A stretch of DNA of 21,293 bases. Origin: Fomitopsis serialis (lineage: Eukaryota > Basidiomycota > Agaricomycetes > Polyporales > Fomitopsidaceae). The stretch covers positions 1-21,293 of the forward strand of contig NW_025955548.1 of the NCBI RefSeq assembly GCF_022376445.1, in the 5' to 3' direction. A model generated the notes under the pieces. That model ran no database searches and was not told the DNA's origin. It worked only from the letters and a program-made list of their open reading frames with translations. Numbering within the stretch: the first letter of the stretch is position 1; every line of letters starts with the position of its first letter. The translations under genes and the position numbers were made by a program. Positions 9,524-21,293 of the stretch are shown in pieces.

Positions 9524-10800
9524 GAGGCCTGGCCCGCGCAGTGGGTCCAGGCGCAGACATTGATCACCAGCGAGCTCTATTCCTGCGCTAGCGGAACGCC
9601 GTGGCTTGCGAGCCTTCGTTGAGCCTCACTGGTCGCTATGATGGGCGAGACCCGCTGCGTCTGTGTCTGGGTGCGCTCGAGAACGGCCACCATACTGTTG
9701 GTGCGTGCTGTCATGTACACTAGTACTGGTGCGCAGGGACCGACGTGCTTGGCGGGGAGTCGGTGTCGCAGGTGTGCTGTACCCGGCCACCCTCTAGCAC
9801 AGCGGCGTCGCGCCCTCGCCCGATGCAGCGTCCTCAACACATCCCCCGAGAGCAAGTCACCGACCCCGAAAATCTCGGAAAGCACAGGTCGATCGCATCT
9901 GCGCATGATTGGCGGGCCTCGCGGGCCAGACCGTCCATTTAGGCGGTCCATGAACGCGAGTGCGGGGTGCGAGCCAATCCCGACCCGTCGTCTGTCCGCC
10001 AATCACCGCTGGCCCCCGCCGCTCCAGCGTGCGTACGGGTCCTTGGACGAGCTTGAAAGCGCGCCCGCTCTCGCTGCACCACGCAAGCTTGCCGCCGTAT
10101 CTCCTCTCCCTCCGAGTCTGTCGGGAGCACACCCGCGGGACGCGTCGAGAGCACGTCGACGCACGGCCTGGGCGCAGTGGGTCCATCCAGGCGCACAGAT
10201 CGGCCTCCAATCGCGCTCTCCCAAGTTAATCTCGAGTGGAGCTCCGTCGGTGATCGGTGCGTGGACGCCTATGACGATCGTCGGTTTCCCTGCACCCGCG
10301 ACTGCGTGGGCCGAGGCTGGTCCATGACGAGGCCTGGTCGCGCTCGAGAACGCCTGTTCGTGCGTTTGCCATTGAGCGGGGTTTGGGGCTGGCTTATGTG
10401 CGTGTGGTTCGATGCTCTCATGCACTACTGGCCATGCGGAGGACGCAGGCGTGGGCTCTCGCCGGTGTTGGGGGGGGACACTCTGTGTGGTTTAAGGTAC
10501 GTTGCAGCCGGTTGCTCGCCTCGACACGTCCGACCAGCGGCACACCCAACAAGTCTCGCAACGCACCCCGAGAATCCCGGACTCACCCTCCGCCACACCA
10601 TCGACGTCGCTCGATCGCGTCCGCCCCGTCGTCGATCTCATCGTCAGCCGTGCATGTGATTGGCGGGCCTGGCAGCTTCGAATGAAGCCTGACGGGCCCA
10701 CGCTCCAGACCGTCCATTAACGAGAACACCCCGGCGCGCGGAGCCAATCCCGATCCGCGGTGCGTCGACCAATCACCGCTTGCACGACGTCAGCGTCGAG
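9524..10800. repeat. Diverged tandem duplication with CCAAT boxes
   Basis: Two segments share short identical blocks in the same order. Copy 1 runs from about 9524 to 10020 and copy 2 from about 10160 to 10800. Shared blocks include gcagtgggtcca (9538 and 10174), gcgctcgagaacg (9673 and 10339), gattggcgggcct (9907 and 10658), agaccgtccatt (near 9927 and 10707), gagccaatcccga (9971 and 10741) and ccaatcaccgct (10001 and 10769). The offset grows from about 635 to 770 bp, so the copies have gained and lost bases since duplication. Each copy keeps one inverted and two direct CCAAT boxes. No coding frame is conserved between copies, so this looks like duplicated regulatory or ancient repeat DNA rather than duplicated genes. 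Confidence 0.6.
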
Positions 10801-11917
10801 ATCCCCCGGTGGTCATGATCGGCAGGGCGTGTGGGCGACGTCGACGAGGGCGAGACCGGTCTCCCGCGAAGCCTTCGACGACAGGGCGCCCGCTCGGGCG
10901 GGGGGCGCGCTGCGCCCGATACGGCCCTCCTGGATGTGCATGGTACGTGGTACGCGTCGTTGACGGTTCTGACCCTTGCTGCCAGTGGCCGTCCGCCAGC
11001 TGTGGCAGCTCCCGCACATCGCAAGGCGGTCGTACACTCTGGCCTGCACCAGATTGTCCAAGATTCTCGGTACATGGTGAGGGACATTCGGCCTGGAGGT
11101 GCTGTATCATCCTGACTTGGATCATCCCAAGTTTGACTGCGAAAAGTGCAGACAGTGCGTGATCAAGGTATAGTCTAAGTTCATTGACAAAGAGCGCGCG
11201 GTGGAGGGACGGCGGGGGCCAAAAGGCTCGACAGCGATGTTCTATTGCAAGTTAGAAGTACATTTACGACGTTGGAACAAACGAGGGGGGCGTATCGTAC
11301 ACGTAGTCGGCCGATTCTACAGGACGGATTTCATTAGCCTAGTAACCCGTAGACAGATTTGTAAGCGCATATCTGAACACACAATAAAACACACAAGCGA
11401 AACCAGACGACGAAGGAACGTTGGTCTCCCACCGGCGCGATGGCGCTTGATGACATCGCCTTTGATTCTGTTCTTGTCTATCGTATTTTCATCGCTCCAG
11501 TCGGCGGCGAACAGGTAGCTTCACAACAGATCCTTGAACATGTAGACACAACGAGTACGTTCAGTTGTCTCGGAGGGCTAGACGTTCCACCGGCCACGGA
11601 AGACGATGATTGACGAGGCACACTCCCTTAATGCACGCATTCCAGATACAGACACTGAGAGCCCATGCATCGTTTCATATACACTCCATATACTGCACAA
11701 AGACCGTACAAAAACACTTTTGACCCTACTGTACACGCCATATGGCCCCTACGACTCGGATATTGCCATCCCATCTGGCAGAGTCGCCTCTACGGAAGCA
11801 ACCCGAGGGGCCAATACACAGACACTGATCTACGGTACGAATCCACAGCCACATACTTACACAGCTAGCTACAGCCTACGTAAGGAAGTTCGCCCTAACA
11901 CGACGATAGAACGGGAT
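10801..11917. other. Intergenic region, mostly featureless
   Basis: About 1.1 kb between the tandem duplication and the RPT-repeat gene. The first 370 bp are GC-rich and hold a short Cys-rich reading (separate entry); the rest, 11180-11917, is more AT-rich. No catalytic UCH motif (Cys box or His box) appears on the minus strand, where the missing half of the neighbouring gene would lie. No tRNA or transposon end was seen. Confidence 0.5.
11093..11173 (+). pseudogene. Cys-rich coding-like fragment, unidentified
   Basis: One + frame ending at a TAG at 11171-11173 reads LEVLYHPDLDHPKFDCEKC followed by RQCVIKV. The C-x2-C-x2-C spacing and His/Asp-rich lead look like part of a zinc-binding module. 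Upstream, the same frame has a stop within about 15 codons, and neighbouring frames look more coding-like (for example HRKAVVHSGLHQIVQDSRYM), so a frameshifted remnant is more likely than a gene. I do not recognise the family. Confidence 0.2.
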
Positions 11918-14114
11918 TTACAAACATACATACATACTGCCCTTTGCCCGATCCCACGCTGATTCAAGAGTCCGCCTATTCCTAGTGTCGGCAATGATCT
12001 TGAGTGCGGCGTTGAGCCTCATACGCATCTCCCCGCCTCTCTCCGGGTCTGTCCACGTTCGTCTTCTCGCGTTGCGCCATGCGTCCAGAACGAGCCTATC
12101 ACCATCGAACTCGACGCCAAGCCCACCGTCCTGGCCGAAGCCCAAGAGGGAAATGGAGTCGCGAAGGTCATCGAACGTGTACCGATGGCGTTTGCGCTCG
12201 TCGTGGATCAACTGCTGGAGTGGCGGCGAGGCTTTGCCGACGTTCGCAAGCATCTGAGCAATCTGGCAAAATTTGGTGAAGTACAGCGGCGTCCGCAGGG
12301 GGTCGCAGCGGCACTGCGCCTGATACGCGAAGCCCAGCAGCTCTATGCGAAATGAGCACTATGAAGACTGCCTGTTCTCGTCAACGTACCCCATGTATAT
12401 GAAGACGGCGTCATGCCGAGAGTTCTCCACGCATCGTCCAAGACACCCAGGTTCACGAGATCGTTAGGCAACAACCCTCGCGGAACTAGACGGGTGTCAG
12501 TATCGGTTAACAGACACAAAACGCTGCTTGCGTACTCTGCTTGACATGAGCGCCGATTTCCTCTTGGTACATCTCCCGGACATCCGTGGCATCTACGCAA
12601 ATCACCTGCGAGGAATAGTTGCCAAGATCCCCTTCTGTAACGTGCGTTATTACAATACACGACGCTATGCAGCGAGATACGCACTTGATTTTCGGTAGAT
12701 AGCCAACCAGGCTGATATCTCTACCCACGCACGTAACAGCTTCGCCCGTATGTGCTTTCCCTCAGGAGTCGCGGGATCGATGTTCGGAGGCTGTAAGCTA
12801 AGGCCTTCCACGGCCGAGGACATATTGGCGGTAGTAGCCGTTGACTTCTTGATAGCAGGAAACCCTAGAAGCTCGAATATATTGCGACTTCGGGAGTGTC
12901 AGTACGTGCCAAGTGTCATACCCATGAATACTTACACAGTGTTGTTCCAGCCAAGTTTGTGCTGAAAGCGAGGACGGGTGACGGGCAGCGAACGCTGCTC
13001 GTCTTTCCATAGACGGTTCTCGAGGATGCTGGACGAGGTAAGCGATTGTCACGAGTGTGTATGTGAAGCGGACGCACGTCAACATCGTCTCCCAGGCTGC
13101 CATCACGCTCCCCTTGGGTGTTCGATCGGGAGGAGGGTGGCTCCACTTGTCATGAGTGAAGGCCTGGTGGACGTTGTGAGGGATGACGCCAGGGAGGACG
13201 TCGGACACCATGCAATACTTGTTGCACTGGCAGCAGAGATACAGATCGAGGAGCCTGGGTGTCTCCTCCTCGCGTCTGAACGGTGTGCTCAGATTTCGCG
13301 AGTCGACGGCGCGCTCATAGCGGTGCCAATGGTGCGTAGCATTCACTTGCGCGAACGGCTGCTCGCCGTCGCCGATGCACGAGGTAGTACCTTTGCGCCG
13401 CGCCGCGTCTGGTAGATTCTCGACTGTGCGTGCGAGAGGCGGGAGGACAGAAGACGAACCCCAGAGGATTAAGACCCAACCATTGTACTCGGCACAGTAG
13501 TAGGAGCGCGCGTGAGGGATAGCCATCCGTGCTTCCTCTTGCGACGGCGCAAGCTGTGCGCTGTCAGGAGTGGTAGAAGGAAGGCGAGCCATGACATTCA
13601 CAGAGTAAAGAGCATGCTCTGGGTCGTGAATTTCGTCCGCAAGTAAAGGAGGCAGCATACCCGGCCCAGGCCTGGGCTTCGCTTCGTGCACAGCGGGATT
13701 GTACCAATTGAGCTCCTGGAAATCGTCACGGCCGTCGATGGCTATCTTGTGCGAGTTACCAGATTCTGACCACATATGACCAGACCACTGCGGCCCCCGG
13801 TCCCTGTACGATGACTGGTCCGATACTGACCAGCCTGTTGTGGCATCCTGATACACCTCCGGCCGGCTAGAGGCAAGGCTATCTTCCACGACCTCTGGCT
13901 CACGATATGGCAATGTTGTTAGTGCTGTATTGCCTGTTCGAGATGATCCAGGCCTTGCGGATCCGTGGAATCTCGATGAAGAGACGGGTGCGGTCGGGGA
14001 TGCGTTCGTGAGCTGCTGATAGTAATTCGATTGCGAACCATTAGTGAAAAGGGTCGGAAGCCAGGCGGCCCACGCATCAATCCATCGTATAGTCCTCTGC
14101 TGCTCGTTTGTCAT
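11918..14114 (-). CDS. RPT-repeat ubiquitin-protease-like protein lacking the catalytic domain
   Basis: Six exons (14114-13078, 13028-12936, 12887-12685, 12631-12536, 12485-12390, 12342-11918) give 1950 nt and 649 aa with consistent phases. The sequence resembles the N-terminal half of large basidiomycete ubiquitin carboxyl-terminal hydrolases of the Ubp2 type. Conserved-looking parts are PGPGMLPPLLADEIHDPEH, CIGDGEQPFAQVNATHHWHR, CCQCNKYC and LPVTRPRFQHKLGWN. Two copies of the RPT repeat of UCH proteins follow: LGVLDDAWRTLGM, and LLGFGQDGGLGVEF ending in ALKIIADTRNRRTLESAW. In full-length relatives the peptidase domain comes next. Here the frame stops at 11918, just past a good donor (gtatgt at 11937), and no UCH Cys or His box follows. 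It is therefore either a truncated gene or an RPT-only regulator. The start is the first ATG in frame. Confidence 0.65.
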
Positions 14115-14596
14115 TGTCGTCAATTCGAGAACAAAATGGCCACAACGAGAGCAGACGACGACAAGAAAGCTTTGAGGAGGCCGGGCAGGCAAACGCGAAC
14201 GAGTCGCGCAGCTCGTCACCACACCCTTCCTATTGCCTTTCTCGGAATGCCCGAGCCATGGCCGCTTATACTGAACGCTCTGCGCGATCGTTCTCGATCG
14301 TGGACCCGAAGTTGATCACACGAATATACATATGTTTGTGCCACATATATGCTCGTGATGACTCAATTCAGGCATCACAAAGCCATGGTTACCAGCAGGG
14401 CAGACAGGAGTAAAATATGACCTGAGTCTGCAGAAAGCAGTGGTTCAACATCCTCATTCGATCCAAGAAAGTTACAGTCTCAGCATTGGTACCTGAAAAG
14501 CGACAACAACGACAACACGAATACAGAAAGCTACACAGACACGGATGCAAACTCGAGATCCCACCAAGTACAGGGTCCGATCCAAAGCGGAGGCGA
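14115..14596. other. 5' flank of the RPT-repeat gene, no gene seen
   Basis: About 480 bp upstream of the RPT-repeat start. It contains AT-rich blocks such as the catatatg-like stretch at 14325-14350. A nine-codon minus-strand upstream frame begins at an ATG near 14261. No other coding signal was recognised. Confidence 0.4.
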
Positions 14597-14729
14597 TCAA
14601 AGTGCTCCTAAGTACATAGTATCACTGGGCCAGTCGTCTGGACCAGCGACAAGTACAGTTATATGAGTACAACGGCCTATGCGTCCAAACGTGAACACTA
14701 ACCATCGAGTATCTGAAGATAGGCTTTGA

Positions 14730-15092
14730 CTAGCCAGAATGGACATAGGACCAACGGCTCGTGCGATCGCACCTATTATGCAATGCATCAACATTGAACG
14801 AATCGAAGACATCACGACCCGGACAATGACTTACCCTGCGCTTCCACGCACGGCGCGCACTCGCCGAGTAGGGATGGTGGCGTGGCGAAGGTGTAGGGTT
14901 AAACGACGGGACTTTCGGCATTTCAGCTCGTAGAACTGTGTGTTGACGGATGGAGTTCCTGCGAAAGCCTCGTACTCCGCGGTCGTCTTGTACTCGACCG
15001 GGTACGATGAGGTGTCGTAAGTGTATCTTCTGAAGCTGCGTGAGGCAGCCACGAGGCTGCGTCTGGTTGCTCTTCCGCGCCGTAATTCGCAT
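14730..15092 (-). pseudogene. Coding-like spliced remnant, unidentified
   Basis: One minus-strand frame at about 15050-14930 has strongly GC-ending codons and reads YTYDTSSYPVEYKTTAEYEA then GTPSVNTQFYELK. It runs to a strong donor (gtaagt at 14834). A fitting acceptor (cataatag ending 14774) gives a 61-nt intron and a short last exon ending at 14730. Upstream, the frame continues to 15157 but turns low-complexity, and another possible donor (gtgagt near 15161) lies on the same strand. No family was recognised; it may be the tail of a decayed gene. Confidence 0.25.
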
Positions 15093-15157
15093 CCGTGGAT
15101 AATTACATGTATGGGTGCGGCAGTAAATTGTCGAAGGAAGGTTTCAAGGGGCGACAC

Positions 15158-15720
15158 TCACCGGCTGTAGCCGTCTTTTGGGCGCGCATGCGAAGATACA
15201 TATGAATACCTGTACAATTGGGCAAACTTGAACTACCGTCACAGTGACAGCCGAGAGCTTCTGCACCATAGGAACTACTTACAAAGGCGGTCGCCGTGCA
15301 GGGCGCAATCGATCGAATGGCCGCAGTTGCTCACCGTGCCTTAGGTATGGTGAGTGTGATTGCTGGCGAATGCTACGCGGAAGGTAGAGGGGCCGGCTTT
15401 CGACGTCTCGGTCAGATGTTGGCCCAAGTCTGACACCACTGTGACGTAAAAAAACAGCCGGCGTTCGCACAGCGAGCGCAACCGCTCGCTGGCGGGAACA
15501 TCGCAGACCCCTAAGTCTGAGTCATATGCAAGCGAGAATGTCAGTAGGATCAGGACGAGTAATACAATTACACCTACAAGTTACCCCATGTAGATCACGC
15601 CCGCGCCGGATCGACTCGGACTGGAGAATCCCAGAGCTGTCAGTGTAACTCGGCTTCGAAACCCAAGAACCATGACATTGCCTTACCTTATCTTTAGGTA
15701 ATGAGGTGGCACAGTGGCTG
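15158..15720. other. Gene-poor stretch, nothing recognised
   Basis: About 560 bp of mixed composition with only short open frames and no motif. It lies between two coding-like scraps and is probably decayed sequence. Confidence 0.4.
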
Positions 15721-16273
15721 TCATATTTGATGTAAAAAGTGAGCATAGATTCTTCTCGGCTGACCACTGATTGCGACCTCTACCACATGCCCGCCTAGGG
15801 TGGCATGTTTGCCTCGAGGCAAGTCAACTCCGAGGGGCTTGACACTTGTACTGACACTCACTGCGGCTTCCAAGGCGCATCGATTTTGCACCACTCCATA
15901 GGCATCCACTAACCGTCCGAAGTTGTTGCTGCAGCCTCACTGGTATTGTCGATGTTATTTCGTACTGAACCTTAGCAGCGGACCCGCACTCACAGCATAT
16001 CTCATCTGTAGAATCAGATTGGACGGCGGCGCAGAGCGCATCACCAGCCTCGAGTTCGACAGCGGGGAGCCTCTTCGGCAATTGATATGCCGGCAGCTTT
16101 CGAGACCCAAGTTTGCAGCCGCCAAAAAATCGAAGCGCGACTGGTCTTCTGACATCGCCCCGGATTCTTTGCACGAGGAACCAGATGAGCGCAGCTATTT
16201 GGTATTTCCAAGTCATCTTACGTCCCATTCACGCCGCGTTCATTCTATGGTCTGTCTGAGCATCGCCCGCTAG
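15721..16273. other. Overlapping coding-like segments, strand unresolved
   Basis: On + at about 16000-16215 a frame with balanced composition reads IRLDGGAERITSLEFDSGEP, then SRPKFAAAKKSKRDW, then DSLHEEPDERSYLVFPSHL, ending at a TAG at 16271. On - a 134-codon frame covers 15824-16228, and another at 15721-15909 contains VKPLGVDLPRGKHATLGGHV. Both strands have plausible composition and neither matches a family I know. One is presumably the antisense shadow of the other, or both derive from a decayed gene. Confidence 0.2.
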
Positions 16274-16589
16274 ATCTTGTACAATACCGCTTACCTTTAC
16301 GACACCCGACTACCTGCTTTTGCTCCTATTGTTTTAGGGGCATATACCCATGTACATCACCGACGGTCAGGTTCGTATCGATAAACTCGCATAATCGCCT
16401 TGGTTGCATGGCCATCTTAGGCGAACGCCAGGCGGAACACGACGCGCAGCAGAGGAGCCAAAAGATTCATAACACGCCGGATGCTTGTTGACTTTAGATT
16501 GCTATATTCGGAACCCAGAACCTCGGATATGCAATCGCATCTTCTGCAACGCTCTCCCTGCTTCATAGTGTGTGAGACGGGTCCGTAGA

Positions 16590-17590
16590 ACAGATATGCA
16601 ACGGGACTCACCTAGCGCAGATTGAGCGAGCAAGCATCCGATAGCAATCGTTTTCTTCACAGCCTCTTCGTTCGTCCTGAAGGACGGGTTCACCTCCTGT
16701 GTACCGATAAGTTCGGATCCGCAGGACCTCATCTAATCTGCACCTCACAATAATTTTCATTGCGACGAGACAACCCGTCTCGTAGGTCGCCTCGTAGATA
16801 GTGCTCCTCCCTAAACGTCAGCCCACCACGCACCTATACAGCGCCTTCGTTCCACTACACCCGACATCGCTCGCCAGCCTATCGCTCACCAGCGTCCTTA
16901 TGCTGGGTGCGACCGTCGGCATAAACGTGTTTACATCAAAGCTCAGATGCACGGACTCGTCTCTTGGGGTTGACACAGTCGAGCGAGGTCGAGCGCCATC
17001 TCGAGGACCCTCCGGTTGACCTTGTGCATAGCAACGTGTGCTTCTAGCCCGCGTCGACGTCACACAGGCGAATGTAGACGAGGCGGTGCGCCTGGACGAG
17101 CGGGCGCAACCAGCTGAACTCGGAAACATTGGAGCCGAGTGTAGACTCCGCCGTTTGTCAGTACGCAACATCGCGCGGGGAATGTGCCGTTTATGCAGTC
17201 AATTCGTTCCCGAGATAGTGCGCATAACCTGGGGGCAGAAACAGCTCAGCTGAAGTACGCGATCCGCTTCCAAACTACCTACCTAGGGGTGTGATCGCCG
17301 TCGAGGGTAAAGACAATTGTTTGCTTCGCGTGACCCTTCGCGACAGCGTCACAAACACGAGAGGCGAGGCCGGGGTTCTTCACCTTGCGGATAAAAGGAC
17401 AGTTGAGTTGGTCCATTTCCTCGAACCGGACCTTCCAGCCGAGCCTGGCGAGCTATTCGTAGAGGCCGGCTTCGACGAGACGGATGGACTGAATGGGCAT
17501 TCAATACTAGGAATTCGTTCGGGTTGGCTGACAGGCACTTGTCGGTTGTAGACAACTGTCGGAGGAAGCGTGCTGGAGGAGCGCTGTTGG
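16590..17590 (-). pseudogene. CAR1: Arginase pseudogene
   Basis: Minus-strand pieces in several frames follow arginase from end to end. They include LVEAGLYE, stop, LARLGWKVRFEE, then KNPGLASRVCDAVAKGHA, then TLDGDH (family: LGGDH), then MRTISGTN and EFSWLRPLVQ. Next come LVYIRLCDVDAG, stop, then VLEMALD, VNPKR, HLSFDVN, VAPS and VRGGLTFREEHY. The 3' part gives YETGCLVAMKII, EVNPSFRTNEEAVKKTIAIG and SALG. Disabling lesions include in-frame stops at 17455-17453, 17201-17199 and 17046-17044, and at least three frame changes. The segment with the metal-binding DAHAD motif is missing between TISGTN and FSWL. Two introns survive with good ends (16889-16834 and 16748-16697). A working enzyme would hydrolyse arginine to ornithine and urea. 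The 5' limit near 17590 is approximate. Confidence 0.85.
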
Positions 17591-20143
<2,553 letters not shown>

Positions 20144-20753
20144 AGTACAAAGTAATTCCCAAGGAAAGGTCTCGCTATACCGTTGTCTCATCGTGAACTC
20201 GTATCGACGCAACTCGTGTGGGCAGCGGCACAGGAACTGTCGTCCTTTGCCGCATCCGACAAGAATCGTCGCCATGCGGGTGAGAGAAGACCGGCGCGTT
20301 CCACGACTTTACATGAGTACAGTTACTTCTGCTCACGATGGTGTACGAACGGGCACGTATCGTCTTCACAACACTTGCGGGGCAACACTGATGTTGAAGG
20401 TGAAACGTCGATAGGCCGATGCTCCTTTCGCCCCCTCACCACTCACGGCTAGGGCGTGGCGGAGCTGGCTCGACGGGACCTGTGCGTACACTCCAGACAC
20501 TTCACTTGTCAAGGCTGCTGCTGAGGCTCGATGCATCACCAAATTGAGAGTATGAACAGGAAACACGTTATGCGTCGATTAAACAGACCACCTCCAGAGG
20601 ATATAAATCTACTGTTCCTGATGCTTACACGCGATTACAGAGATTAGGTATATAGTGTCCACCAAAGAAAAAAGAAATCCAGACAACCAATCACAGAACG
20701 GAGCGCGCACGAAGACAGTAGCCGGCCTGGTCGGCGCATGGAGGACGACGACA
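20144..20753. other. Convergent intergenic region
   Basis: This is 610 bp between the stop codons of ADE12 (+) and the C2H2 gene (-). It should hold both 3' ends. Only short frames without motifs are seen, and it becomes AT-rich around 20560-20690. Confidence 0.5.
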
Positions 20754-21293
20754 TTACTCGTCCGACCTTGAGATGCCGAGCAAGTGGAACAGACCACCTT
20801 CACCGACGCACTCGTTACCCTCGTTCCTCACATGCCTGAGCAGCGCATCACGCCTGCTGAAGCCCTTGAAGCATCCGCCCACCATCTCCCGACCGTTGAA
20901 CATCTTCTTCGGCGCCTTGTCCAAGTCCTCGATCTTGTACCTCTCTCCCTCCTCCACCGGCACACCGCAACAGACCCACTTCTCGTGGCTGATGTTGTAT
21001 CGGTGCGACTCCATATGCCGCCGCATGTCCGGCACCCGCCGTTCTTCTGCACGTAGGAGCAGCCCACCGGGCACTCCTTCGACGTACCACTCAAGAACCG
21101 CTGCTCCGCGAGTCTCGATAATCTTCATCACTTATCCTGATCTGCCTGTTACGGGCGCGAGGTGCCCTCTGCAACGTTGCGGTCCAGAGGACGGCGCCGA
21201 CGACAAGCTGGACTCCGAAGAAGTTCGAGGGCGCAGGGTGAGTGTCGCGGTGGGCTGCCGCGAGCGTGCGGCGAGTGAAGTGGACGCCGATGA
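20754..21293 (-). pseudogene. C2H2 zinc-finger protein gene, 5' partial, with a frameshift in finger 1
   Basis: One minus frame from 21128 to the TAA at 20754 encodes [46 protein letters not shown] and a tail ending in [10 protein letters not shown]. This matches a basidiomycete family with a first C2H2 finger, a WxCCGV segment and a second finger in the GGC-FSRRDAL-RH context. The Cys pair of finger 1 is in a different frame ([12 protein letters not shown], near 21085-21043), and the switch to the His half (HMESH) falls at about 21034-21050 with no possible intron. A one-base loss there explains it. Upstream, 21132-21293 is Ser/Pro-rich (one frame reads SSESSLSSAPSSGP) and probably belongs to the gene, but its 5' end is outside the window. 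It may be a pseudogene or carry an assembly error. Confidence 0.6.

Noticed and set aside
10380..10440. Possible tRNA T-arm (ggttcgat)
   Set aside because: No acceptor, D-arm or anticodon stem can be folded around it.
16697..16800. Protein-kinase-like string YEATYETGCLVAMKII resembling a glycine loop and the VAxK motif
   Set aside because: Flanking segments (GLTFREEHY before, EVNPSFRTNEEAVKKTIAIG after) fit the arginase C-terminal region throughout, so the kinase resemblance is coincidental.
17038..17551. Two + strand open frames with protein-like composition (VDVTQANVDEAVRLDERAQ and LADKRTVELVHFLEPDLPA)
   Set aside because: They are the antisense of arginase segments LVYIRLCDVDAG and LARLGWKVRFEE on the minus strand.

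Overview
The window looks like nuclear DNA of a filamentous basidiomycete, most likely an Agaricomycete. Its genes are broken by many short introns, mostly 46-68 nt with GT..AG ends and typical fungal donors such as gtgcgt and gtgagt. Exons are GC-rich, and the gene families (Skn7-type HSF/response regulator, RING-SWIM ligase, RPT-repeat UCH-like protein) fit a fungal genome. No prokaryotic operon, tRNA, rRNA, CRISPR array or intact transposon was seen.

Layout, left to right: (1) 1-99, the last codons of an unidentified + strand gene. (2) 1177-2592 (-), a nine-exon RING plus SWIM zinc-finger protein, probably an E3 ubiquitin ligase. It is divergent from (3) 2744-3981 (+), a six-exon cis-prenyltransferase (dehydrodolichyl diphosphate synthase, Rer2-like); only 151 bp separate the two starts. 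(4) 4709-8329 (-), a Skn7/Prr1-type regulator of about 902 aa with HSF DNA-binding domain, coiled coil, 19-residue polyglutamine tract and receiver domain; a 688-nt intron splits it. (5) 8330-11917, a long non-coding stretch with an old, diverged tandem duplication carrying CCAAT boxes at 9524-10800. (6) 11918-14114 (-), the non-catalytic RPT-repeat part of a ubiquitin-specific-protease-like protein, ending where the rest should start. (7) 14115-18458, gene-poor and decayed, with an arginase pseudogene at about 16590-17590 (-) and other unidentified coding-like scraps. (8) 18459-20143 (+), a complete seven-exon adenylosuccinate synthetase. (9) 20754-21293 (-), the 3' part of a C2H2 zinc-finger gene whose first finger is broken by a frameshift.

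The genes do not form a pathway cluster. They are housekeeping genes (dolichol and AMP synthesis), regulators (Skn7, ubiquitin ligase) and accessory or decaying genes. The strongest unusual signals are the arginase pseudogene, the RPT-only UCH relative, the large Skn7 intron with a promoter-like CT tract, and the diverged tandem repeat. Gene models were assembled by hand from reading frame, splice sites and family conservation; phase was checked across every junction of the five main models.
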